The notes under the pieces were generated by a model. That model made no database searches, was not told the origin of the DNA, and saw only the letters and a list, made by a program, of their open reading frames with translations. A DNA stretch of 10,710 bases from Corynebacterium sp. Lineage in GTDB: Bacteria; Actinomycetota; Actinomycetes; Mycobacteriales; Mycobacteriaceae. The position numbers and the translations under genes were made by a program. The stretch spans positions 1-10,710 of the forward strand of contig JAKDIS010000091.1 in the NCBI GenBank assembly GCA_030450335.1, read 5' to 3'. Positions 1 through 5,166 of this stretch are shown here, one piece after another. Positions within the stretch are counted from its first letter, which is position 1. Every line of letters begins with the position of its first letter.

Positions 1-130
1 GTTCTGTGTGCCGCCCCCCCGGCGGCCACCCCCCGGGGGGCGGGCGCGTCTGGTTTTGCTGTGGACCCTCTCCCCGCTGTGCCCGGCACGCGACCGTGGC
101 TCGCCGGATGCGCTTCGTCGAACTGTGTTC
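1..130. other. Left contig edge, no gene seen
   Basis: This stretch holds no convincing gene. It opens with runs of C and G, including a CCCCCCGGGGGG block at 29-40, which resemble the homopolymer noise at the right edge and suggest low-quality sequence at the end of a contig. The open frame that runs rightwards from position 8 has no family resemblance and lies antisense to the membrane-protein gene at 131-499, so it is not called. A short CCGGC/GCCGG dyad at 83-87 and 103-107 could belong to a terminator of that gene, but it has no T tract and is too weak to call. Confidence 0.5.
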
Positions 131-499
131 CTACCGGCTCGTCGAAAGGCGCCGGGAGATCATCTGAGTGCCGCTCGACAGGAGGATTCCGGCCGCGATG
201 ATCGGAATGTACGCGGTCAGTATGCCGTCCCTGTTGTTGGCGACGTAGATGAATCCGGCGATGAAGGCGAGTGCGGACACTGCCAGGATCGTCATCACTA
301 CAGCGCTGGACAGACTGCGCGTCGCGGCGGTGGTCACAAAAGCAATCGCCCCCACCAGCACGCCCCAGATACCGATGACAAACGCCTGTGGGGAGCTGGA
401 CGCAAACGGAAGCCCGACGATCAGGCAGACAAAGCCAACCACGATGAAGGATAGTTCCACCGTGGGGGAGAGTTTCGCTTTTTTCACACCGGACTCCAT
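131..499 (-). CDS. Small four-helix membrane protein, unknown function
   Basis: I do not recognise the family. The 122-residue product has a short basic N-terminus (KKAK at residues 6-9) and four predicted hydrophobic helices at about 14-34, 38-58, 64-87 and 94-112. It ends in a basic tail (RR at 116-117). This suits an inner-membrane protein with both ends in the cytoplasm. No catalytic or binding motif is visible. The start is the only reasonable one in frame (ATG at 499-497); no Shine-Dalgarno sequence precedes it. The gene stands apart from its neighbours, with about 115 bp to the next gene. Its GC is lower: 102 of 180 bases in 181-300 and 421-480, about 57%, against 42 of 60 in 8641-8700. 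That may mark a transferred or lineage-specific gene. Confidence 0.7.
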   Translation of the reverse strand: MESGVKKAKLSPTVELSFIVVGFVCLIVGLPFASSSPQAFVIGIWGVLVGAIAFVTTAATRSLSSAVVMTILAVSALAFIAGFIYVANNRDGILTAYIPIIAAGILLSSGTQMISRRLSTSR

Positions 500-615
500 G
501 CGTAATCGATGCCTACCGCAGTTCGTTGAGGAAACTGCCGCAGACCGTGGTCATATGCGAATGGGGTGCATTGTTGCATACGACGTGGCCGCTGTCGCGG
601 GCGAAGGCGGGGTAG

Positions 616-1395
616 TTACCCGCGCCAGCCGTTCAGGAGCTCGCCGGCGGTGTCGGCGAGCGCGGCCTGCAGCAGCGGCCCGAAGGAGATGCGTCCCACC
701 CCGGCCCGCGCGGCGTCCGCGAGGCTCATCGCCCCGGGGATTGCCCCGTCCCGCGGGTGGGCGGTGACGTTGAGCGGCACGCTGACCTGGTCGAGGATCT
801 GCGTGAGGACGTCCTGCGACGGGATCTTCACCGGGTAGAGCGAGTCCGCGCCGGCGTCCTGCATCAGGCGCAGGCGGGTGAGCGCGTCGTCGAGGAGTGC
901 GGCGTCCTCACCATCCTTCGTGAAGGCGTCGGTGCGGCCGTTGATGACGAGGTGGACGTCCTCCGCGTCGGCGGCGGCGCGCACCGCGGCGATGTAGGCG
1001 GCGTGCTCCTCGGGGCTGCGGTAGCGGTCCTCGGTGTGGACGGTGTCCTCGATGTTCACGCCGACGGCGCCGGCGTCCAGCACGTTGCGGACGAGTTCGG
1101 CGGGCTGCAGGCCGAGGCCGGACTCCACGTCGACGGACACCGGGACGTCGACGGCGCCGGTGATGCGCGCGACGGCCTGGAAGTAGAGGTCGACGGGGGT
1201 GTTCTCCCCGTCGTCGTAGCCGAGGGAGTCGGCCACGGGGTGGGAGCCGACGGTCAGTCCGGTGAAGCCGGCGTCCTCGGCGAGGCGGGCGCTCCAGGCG
1301 TCCCAGACGGTGGGGAGGACGACGGGGGCGTCGTCGTGGTGGAGGTCGAGGAGGCGGGTGGCCTTCCGGGCGAGTTCTGCGGTGGTGTTCGACAT
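616..1395 (-). CDS. Isocitrate lyase/PEP mutase superfamily enzyme
   Basis: This 259-residue protein belongs to the isocitrate lyase/phosphoenolpyruvate mutase superfamily of cytoplasmic TIM-barrel enzymes that make or break C-C or P-C bonds next to a carboxylate, using Mg2+. Visible family landmarks are PTVWDAWSARLAEDAGF (28-44), the GSHPVADSLG segment (50-59), the metal-site strand SVDVESGLG with D89 and E91, GVNIEDT (112-118) and the INGRTDA strand (151-157). The catalytic KKCGH-type loop of isocitrate and methylisocitrate lyases is absent; the region after NIEDT reads HTEDRYRSPEEH. It is therefore probably not a classical lyase and sits with the loosely annotated PEP-mutase-like group, whose substrates are mostly unknown. 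The length is normal for that group. The start ATG lies 9 bp after the stop of the 304-aa membrane protein gene with only a weak ribosome site, which suggests translational coupling. Confidence 0.88.
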   Translation of the reverse strand: MSNTTAELARKATRLLDLHHDDAPVVLPTVWDAWSARLAEDAGFTGLTVGSHPVADSLGYDDGENTPVDLYFQAVARITGAVDVPVSVDVESGLGLQPAELVRNVLDAGAVGVNIEDTVHTEDRYRSPEEHAAYIAAVRAAADAEDVHLVINGRTDAFTKDGEDAALLDDALTRLRLMQDAGADSLYPVKIPSQDVLTQILDQVSVPLNVTAHPRDGAIPGAMSLADAARAGVGRISFGPLLQAALADTAGELLNGWRG

Positions 1396-1404
1396 GACGC
1401 CACG

Positions 1405-2319
1405 CTACGCCGATGGTGGGCCGGTACGGCGCTCCAGCTCGGTGACCCTCGCGCGAAACGCCTGCGCGGCGCGGGACGCCGGGGCGTGCAGCGCCGCCGC
1501 GACGTCCTGCCGGACGGCGTCCGTCCGCACGTTCTGCCGGACGCTCCACTCCCGCTTCGTGCGTTCGGAGCGGCGGTGGTTGCGGATCGCCACGACCCCG
1601 ATACCGATGCCGATCAGGACAGGCACCCACACCTTGGAGTACTCCGCGAGGATCCCGATCCACCACGGTGCGTCCCAGCTCGGCAGGCTCGGCAGGGTGA
1701 TGTCCGGCCACGGGATCGATGGCAGCTTGATGTCCGGCCACGGGATGGACGGGAGGGTGATGTCCCAGTCCGGCAGGAACTGCGACACCCACCGCCAGAG
1801 CCGGCGTAGCAGCCCCACCACCAGGGGGCCGAGCACGATGACGCCGAGCGCCCAGCCACCCTTACCCACCCCGGCGAGCAGCGGGTACGCCCAGCGTTTC
1901 ACCCGGGAGCGGTCCATGGCGTCCTGTCGTTTCGCCGCGCGCGACCCGGCCGGGGCGTCGAGCTGGACGACGGTGTCGCGGGAGCGGAGGGTGACGGTGC
2001 GCACCCAGGAGTCCGCCCAGTTCGACTCGATCTCCAGCATAGGTTTGAGGACGGTCTCCTGGTGCCCGTATTCGCCGGGCGCCGGGCGCTTGTCCGGGTC
2101 GGCGACGGTCTTCTCCGAGATATCGATCTTGGTGTTGTTCAGGGACTTTCGACGCGCGACGACCACGCCGTCGACCCGCACGAGAAGCCGGGGAGAGTCC
2201 GAGGTGCTCTTGCCCTGCGGGAAGTGCGGGTCTAGGGCGCGAAGCTGAGTCTCCGGGCCGGTGGATACCTCGATGCGCCCCAGTGAGGGGTGGGTGATGC
2301 GCCAGGTTTCTACAGTCAT
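1405..2319 (-). CDS. Two-helix membrane protein with Trp/Pro decapeptide repeats
   Basis: I do not recognise the family of this 304-residue protein. Residues 1-140 look like a soluble, beta-rich domain with many short hydrophobic strands (RLLVRVDGVVVARR at 44-57, RTVTLRSRDTVVQL at 107-120). Two hydrophobic segments follow at about 145-171 and 228-245. Between them lies a run of ten-residue units, LPSIPWPDIK, LPSIPWPDIT and LPSLPSWDAP (189-218), preceded by a diverged copy (FLPDWDIT, 181-188). The C-terminal 55 residues are basic then helical (RNHRRSERTKR at 246-256). Positive charge suggests both ends are cytoplasmic and the Trp/Pro loop external. The ATG start has no Shine-Dalgarno sequence, but a -10-like TACAGT lies 9 bp upstream within a perfect dyad, so a nearly leaderless transcript is likely. 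The PEP-mutase-like gene follows directly. Confidence 0.75.
   Translation of the reverse strand: MTVETWRITHPSLGRIEVSTGPETQLRALDPHFPQGKSTSDSPRLLVRVDGVVVARRKSLNNTKIDISEKTVADPDKRPAPGEYGHQETVLKPMLEIESNWADSWVRTVTLRSRDTVVQLDAPAGSRAAKRQDAMDRSRVKRWAYPLLAGVGKGGWALGVIVLGPLVVGLLRRLWRWVSQFLPDWDITLPSIPWPDIKLPSIPWPDITLPSLPSWDAPWWIGILAEYSKVWVPVLIGIGIGVVAIRNHRRSERTKREWSVRQNVRTDAVRQDVAAALHAPASRAAQAFRARVTELERRTGPPSA
1698..1776 (-). repeat. 30-bp in-frame tandem repeat inside the 304-aa gene
   Basis: A 19-bp block beginning TGATGTCCGGCC occurs at 1698-1716 and again, identical, at 1728-1746, exactly 30 bp apart. A third, diverged copy starts at 1758. The 30-bp period is a multiple of three and encodes the decapeptide LPSIPWPDI(K/T). 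The near-identity of the two central copies at DNA level suggests recent duplication or gene conversion. Confidence 0.8.
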
Positions 2320-2334
2320 TGGGCACTGACTGTA
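2311..2334. promoter_or_regulatory. Perfect dyad over the promoter and start of the 304-aa gene
   Basis: TACAGTCA (2311-2318) and TGACTGTA (2327-2334) form a perfect 8-bp inverted repeat with an 8-bp spacer. On the minus strand the right arm supplies a -10-like TACAGT (2334-2329), and the left arm covers the first two bases read of the ATG codon (2319-2317). A protein bound here would block initiation, so an operator is the best reading. An RNA hairpin is less likely if transcription starts within the dyad. The regulator is unknown. Confidence 0.5.
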
Positions 2335-2343
2335 TCGCGGACG

Positions 2344-2363
2344 GTGACGCCCTTCAGGGTCAC
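2344..2363. other. Small bulged hairpin
   Basis: GTGA (2344-2347) pairs with TCAC (2360-2363) and CCC (2350-2352) with GGG (2357-2359), around a TTCA loop with a two-base bulge (2348-2349). It lies between marR and the 304-aa gene. With the larger inverted repeat next to it, it may contribute to ending the marR transcript on the minus strand. Confidence 0.35.
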
Positions 2364-2367
2364 ACCA

Positions 2368-2438
2368 ACCCCGCGTCGCGTGCCGGATTCGGTCCTCCCG
2401 CGCCAGGGATCGACCGGATCCTGTACGCGACGCGGGGT
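2368..2438 (-). terminator. 14-bp perfect inverted repeat, possible marR terminator
   Basis: ACCCCGCGTCGCGT (2368-2381) and ACGCGACGCGGGGT (2425-2438) are exact reverse complements, separated by 43 bases. The loop holds a second hairpin, CAG-GATC (2404-2411, one bulged G) against GATC-CTG (2417-2423). It starts 35 bp past the marR stop codon on the minus strand, which is where a terminator would lie. No T tract follows, so an intrinsic terminator in the classical sense is doubtful. A cruciform, a protein site or a remnant of a small mobile repeat are alternatives. Confidence 0.4.
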
Positions 2439-2446
2439 CGCCGCTC

Positions 2447-2470
2447 GCGCCGGACGCGCCGGACGCGCCG
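2447..2470. repeat. 9-bp tandem repeat, 2.7 copies
   Basis: GCGCCGGAC occurs at 2447-2455 and 2456-2464, followed by GCGCCG at 2465-2470, just beyond the marR stop codon. It is a simple-sequence array in non-coding DNA with no visible role and may vary in copy number by slippage. Confidence 0.7.
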
Positions 2471-2472
2471 TG

Positions 2473-2919
2473 CTACCGGAAGTTGCCGGCGTGCAGCGCG
2501 TCGGCGAGCGGGGCGAGCTCCGGGACGTCGGAGGCGGCGTCCAGCGCGTCCTCCAGCGTGCGGTCGTGGGTGGGGCGGGCGGCGTTGAGCAGGTCGCGTC
2601 CGTCGTCGGTGAGTTCGGTGTAGATGCCGCGGCGGTCGTCGTCGCAGAGGATGCGACGCAGGAGTCCGCGGCTCTCCAGGCGGCTGACCAGGCGTGTCGT
2701 GGCGCTGGGGGAGAGGGCGGCGGCGCGGGCGAGCTGGGCCATGCGCATGTGCCAGCCGTCCTGCCGGTCGAGGGAGTCCATGACGGCGAACTCGACGACG
2801 GACAGGTCGTGGCCGTCCTTCAGCGCGCGTTCCAGGGAGGTGTCGATCGCGCTGTGCAGGGCCGCGAGGGTGCGCCAGCCGCGGGTGCGGACCTCGACGG
2901 CGTCGTCGGAGATGCTCAT
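2473..2919 (-). CDS. MarR-family transcriptional regulator
   Basis: This 148-residue protein is a winged-helix repressor of the MarR family, which bind DNA as dimers and usually release it on binding small phenolic or oxidising ligands. The DNA-binding part runs from about residue 59 to 105: helix-turn-helix MRMAQLARAAALSPSATTRL (58-77), VSRLESRGLL, then the wing with the hallmark DDDRRG (93-98) and YTELTDDG (100-107). Cys92, next to the wing, is the only cysteine. I chose ATG at 2919 over an in-frame GTG at 2928, because TATAGT at 2932-2927 lies just 7 bp before this ATG as a -10 element, implying a leaderless mRNA; the GTG would overlap the -10. The gene is divergent from the MFS exporter and separated by two dyads, so it probably represses both promoters. 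Confidence 0.9.
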   Translation of the reverse strand: MSISDDAVEVRTRGWRTLAALHSAIDTSLERALKDGHDLSVVEFAVMDSLDRQDGWHMRMAQLARAAALSPSATTRLVSRLESRGLLRRILCDDDRRGIYTELTDDGRDLLNAARPTHDRTLEDALDAASDVPELAPLADALHAGNFR

Positions 2920-2926
2920 GGACCCC

Positions 2927-2932
2927 ACTATA
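2927..2932 (-). promoter_or_regulatory. -10 element of a leaderless marR promoter
   Basis: On the minus strand TATAGT is followed by GGGGTCC and then the marR ATG, so transcription should begin at or next to the start codon. No good -35 hexamer lies 16-19 bp upstream. The dyad at 2939-2963 covers the -35 zone, which fits autorepression. Confidence 0.5.
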
Positions 2933-2938
2933 GCCGAC

Positions 2939-2963
2939 TTGCGCGCATATACCGCGTGTGCAA
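2939..2963. promoter_or_regulatory. Candidate MarR operator 1
   Basis: TTGCGCGC (2939-2946) is mirrored by GTGTGCAA (2956-2963), matching 6 of 8 positions as an inverted repeat of the form TTGCrCrC. It spans the -35 zone of marR. It could also cover a weak exporter promoter: TTGCGC (2939-2944), a 17-bp spacer, then AACTAT (2962-2967). Its half-sites match those of the dyad at 2976-3002, which supports a common binding protein, presumably the adjacent MarR regulator. Confidence 0.5.
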
Positions 2964-2975
2964 CTATCTAGAACA

Positions 2976-3002
2976 TTGCGCGTGCAACTAATGCACGCAC
3001 AA
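2976..3002. promoter_or_regulatory. Candidate MarR operator 2
   Basis: TTGCGCGTGCA (2976-2986) and TGCACGCACAA (2992-3002) form an inverted repeat matching at 10 of 11 positions around an ACTAA spacer. It lies 35 bp upstream of the exporter start codon. The sequence TGCAACTA recurs at 2959-2966 and 2983-2990, and ACAACTA at 2999-3005, so half-sites repeat through the region. The length and symmetry suit a MarR-family dimer. Confidence 0.55.
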
Positions 3003-3037
3003 CTACTGCAGACGCAACAACATGAAAGGACCCCGCC

Positions 3038-4279
3038 ATGCCCGCAGCCCTCTACGCGCTGGCCCTCGGAGGATTCGGCATCGGCCTCACCGAATTCGTG
3101 ATCATGGGCCTGCTGCCCGAGGTCGCCGCCGACTTCGGCGTCACCGACACCACCGCCGGATACCTGATCTCCGGCTACGCACTCTCCGTCGCCGTCGGCG
3201 GCATCATCCTCACCGTGGCCCTGCGCCGCATGGAACGCCGCACCGCCCTGCTCGGCCTGCTCGTCCTGTTCATCGTGGGCAACATGATGTCCGCCCTCGC
3301 CCCGACCTACGGCCTCATGCTGGCAGGACGCGTCGTCGCCGCATTGTGCCACGGTGCCTTCTTCGGCATCGGCGCCGTCGTCGCCGCCGACCTGGTCACC
3401 CCGGCCCGCCGCGCCGGCGCGATCTCGATGATGTTCGCCGGCCTCACCGTCGCCAACGTCGCCGGCGTGCCCCTGGGCACCTTCATCGGCCAGGCCTTCG
3501 GCTGGCGCGCCACGTTCTGGGCCATCACCGCCGTCGGCCTCGTCGCCTTCGCCGCGATCGCCGCGCTGGTGCCGGCGTCGCCTGCGCCGTCCGCAGCGTC
3601 TTCTGTGTCCGCTGCGTCCGGAGGCGGTTCCGTGCGCGGGGAATTCGCGATCTTCCGTTCCGGCCAGGTCTGGCTGTCGATGGCGGTCACGGTGCTGGGC
3701 TACGGCGGCATGTTCGGCGCCTTCACCTACATCGCCTTCACCCTCACCGAGGTCTCCGGGTTCTCCCCGGCGACGGTGCCGTGGCTGCTCGTCCTCTTCG
3801 GGGTCGGCCTGTTCGTCGGCAACCTCGCGGGAGGACGCGCCGCCGACCGCAACCTCGGCGCGACCCTCGCCGTCCTGCTCGGCGTGCTCACGGTGATCCT
3901 CGTGGGCTTCGCGCTCACCGCCACCAGCCAGGTCGCCACCGTCGTCGCGCTGGTGCTGATGGGCGGGGTCGGGTTCGCCACCGTGCCCGGCCTGCAGATG
4001 CGCATCATGAACCACGCGTCGGACGCCCCGACGTTGGCGTCCGGGGCGAACATCGCCGCCTTCAACGTCGGCAACGCCGTCGGCGCATGGCTCTCGGGCC
4101 TGGCCCTGGCCGCCGGCCTGGGCTACACCTCGCCGCTGTGGGTCGGCGCGGCCGTCACGGCGGCGGGCCTGGCCCTGTTCGTCGCGGCGTCCCGCGCCCG
4201 TGGCGGCGAGTTCGCACGGACGCCGGGCGGTGCCGCTGCGACCGACGCCACTGTTCCCGCCGACCCCGCACACGTCTAA
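3038..4279 (+). CDS. MFS drug/sugar-efflux transporter, AraJ/Cmx type
   Basis: This 413-residue protein is a 12-helix proton-coupled exporter of the major facilitator superfamily, DHA1 branch, resembling AraJ and actinobacterial chloramphenicol exporters. Landmarks are the first helix with GIGLTEFVIMGLLPE (14-28), LRRMERR in the loop after helix 2, GRVVAALCHGAFFGIGAVVAADL (98-120, with H105), and the antiporter-type helix-5 motif GVPLGTFIGQAFGW. A Ser/Ala/Gly-rich linker at about 178-200 separates the two six-helix halves, and the second half ends near residue 390 with a short polar tail. GAAAGGA at 3024-3030 is a good ribosome site 7 bp before the ATG. It is divergent from marR and followed 20 bp later by an aldo/keto reductase, which suggests an inducible efflux and detoxification operon. 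The substrate cannot be read from sequence. Confidence 0.9.
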   Translation: MPAALYALALGGFGIGLTEFVIMGLLPEVAADFGVTDTTAGYLISGYALSVAVGGIILTVALRRMERRTALLGLLVLFIVGNMMSALAPTYGLMLAGRVVAALCHGAFFGIGAVVAADLVTPARRAGAISMMFAGLTVANVAGVPLGTFIGQAFGWRATFWAITAVGLVAFAAIAALVPASPAPSAASSVSAASGGGSVRGEFAIFRSGQVWLSMAVTVLGYGGMFGAFTYIAFTLTEVSGFSPATVPWLLVLFGVGLFVGNLAGGRAADRNLGATLAVLLGVLTVILVGFALTATSQVATVVALVLMGGVGFATVPGLQMRIMNHASDAPTLASGANIAAFNVGNAVGAWLSGLALAAGLGYTSPLWVGAAVTAAGLALFVAASRARGGEFARTPGGAAATDATVPADPAHV

Positions 4280-4299
4280 CCCATCTCAAGGAGAACACC

Positions 4300-5130
4300 A
4301 TGATCCCCACCGTCACCCTCAACGACGGCACCGCCATGCCTCAGCTCGGCTTCGGCGTCTTCCAGGTGCCCGACGACGGCGCGCACCGCGCCGTCGCCAC
4401 CGCCCTGGAGACCGGCTACCGCAGCATCGACACCGCCGCGGTCTACGGCAACGAGGCCGGCGTCGGACGCGCCGTCGCAGCGTCCGGCGTCCCCCGCGAG
4501 GAACTCTTCGTCACCACGAAGCTCTGGCTCGACGGCCTGTCGCGCGACGGCGTGCGTCCCGCACTGGAGGCCAGCCTCGAACGACTCGGCCTGGACCAGG
4601 TCGACCTGTTCCTCATCCACTGGCCCGCACCGGCCACCGACGACTACCTGGCGGCCTGGGAGGGCATGCGGGAGGTGCGCGACGCCGGGCTCACCCGCTC
4701 GGTCGGGGTCTCGAACTTCCTGCCCGAGCACCTGCGGCGACTGGTCGAACGGGATGACTCCAGCGGGACGGTGCCCTCGGTCAACCAGGTCGAGCTGCAC
4801 CCCGCGCTGCAGAACCGCGACACCGTCGCCGCCGACGCGGCCCACGGCATCGTCACCGAGGCGTGGAGTCCGCTCGGGCAGGGCGCGGCGCTCGCCGACC
4901 CCGTCGTCACCGACATCGCCGCCGCCCACGGTGCCACCGCCGCGCAGGTCGTCCTGGCGTGGCACCTGCAGCAGGGGCGCGTGGTGATCCCCAAGTCCGT
5001 CACCCCGGCCCGTATCGCGGAGAACCTCGCGGCCACCGACGTCCACCTCACGGCGTCCGACCTCGCCCGCATCGACGCCCTGGACCGGGGCATGCGCACC
5101 GGGCCACACCCGGCCGAGTTCAACGGATAA
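4300..5130 (+). CDS. Aldo/keto reductase, 2,5-diketo-D-gluconate reductase type
   Basis: This 276-residue cytoplasmic protein reduces aldehydes or ketones with NADPH. The aldo/keto reductase tetrad is complete: D44, Y49, K74 and H107, within IDTAAVYGNE, TTKLW and LIHWP. The C-terminal NADPH-binding segment IPKSVTPARIAEN has K232, S233, R238 and N242. Length and sequence pattern closely follow the AKR5 group that includes corynebacterial 2,5-diketo-D-gluconate reductase, but members of this group also act on methylglyoxal and other small carbonyls, so the physiological substrate is open. AAGGAGA at 4288-4294 is a strong ribosome site. The open frame extends upstream to 3022 in the same phase, but that part is a shadow of the exporter gene. 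Co-transcription with the exporter under the MarR regulator is likely. Confidence 0.93.
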   Translation: MIPTVTLNDGTAMPQLGFGVFQVPDDGAHRAVATALETGYRSIDTAAVYGNEAGVGRAVAASGVPREELFVTTKLWLDGLSRDGVRPALEASLERLGLDQVDLFLIHWPAPATDDYLAAWEGMREVRDAGLTRSVGVSNFLPEHLRRLVERDDSSGTVPSVNQVELHPALQNRDTVAADAAHGIVTEAWSPLGQGAALADPVVTDIAAAHGATAAQVVLAWHLQQGRVVIPKSVTPARIAENLAATDVHLTASDLARIDALDRGMRTGPHPAEFNG

Positions 5131-5154
5131 CAGGTATCGTTTCGGAGACATCAC

Positions 5155-5160
5155 TATGGT
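5155..5160 (+). promoter_or_regulatory. -10 element of a leaderless monooxygenase promoter
   Basis: TATGGT ends 6 bp before the ATG of the monooxygenase-hydrolase gene, and no ribosome site lies between them (GTAGCC). The purine tract GGAGA at 5144-5148 is too far away to serve. This matches the geometry of the marR start and suggests a separate, leaderless transcript starting in the 36-bp gap, besides any read-through from the reductase gene. No clear -35 hexamer is present. Confidence 0.4.
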
Positions 5161-5166
5161 GTAGCC

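Noticed and set aside
8..454. 148-codon plus-strand open frame at the left edge
   Set aside because: It starts in homopolymer noise, is antisense to the four-helix membrane protein and has no recognisable domain.
1698..1776. Possible CRISPR array
   Set aside because: The 30-bp repeats are directly adjacent without unique spacers and keep the reading frame, so they are coding repeats.
908..1792. 294-codon minus-strand open frame
   Set aside because: It runs across the PEP-mutase-like gene and the 304-aa gene in another phase and encodes mainly Arg and Pro.
2939..3021. Possible riboswitch or structured leader of the exporter
   Set aside because: The symmetry is of the DNA-dyad type with repeated half-sites between divergent genes, which suits MarR operators better than an RNA fold.
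2360..4273. 637-codon minus-strand open frame
   Set aside because: It covers the exporter and marR in the wrong phase and has low-complexity Gly/Arg/Asp composition; both overlapped genes have clear family motifs.
3022..4299. Upstream extension of the reductase frame from ATG 3022, giving a 702-residue product
   Set aside because: The extension is an Arg/Pro-rich out-of-frame reading of the exporter gene. The reductase begins at ATG 4300 behind a strong ribosome site and matches the usual family start.
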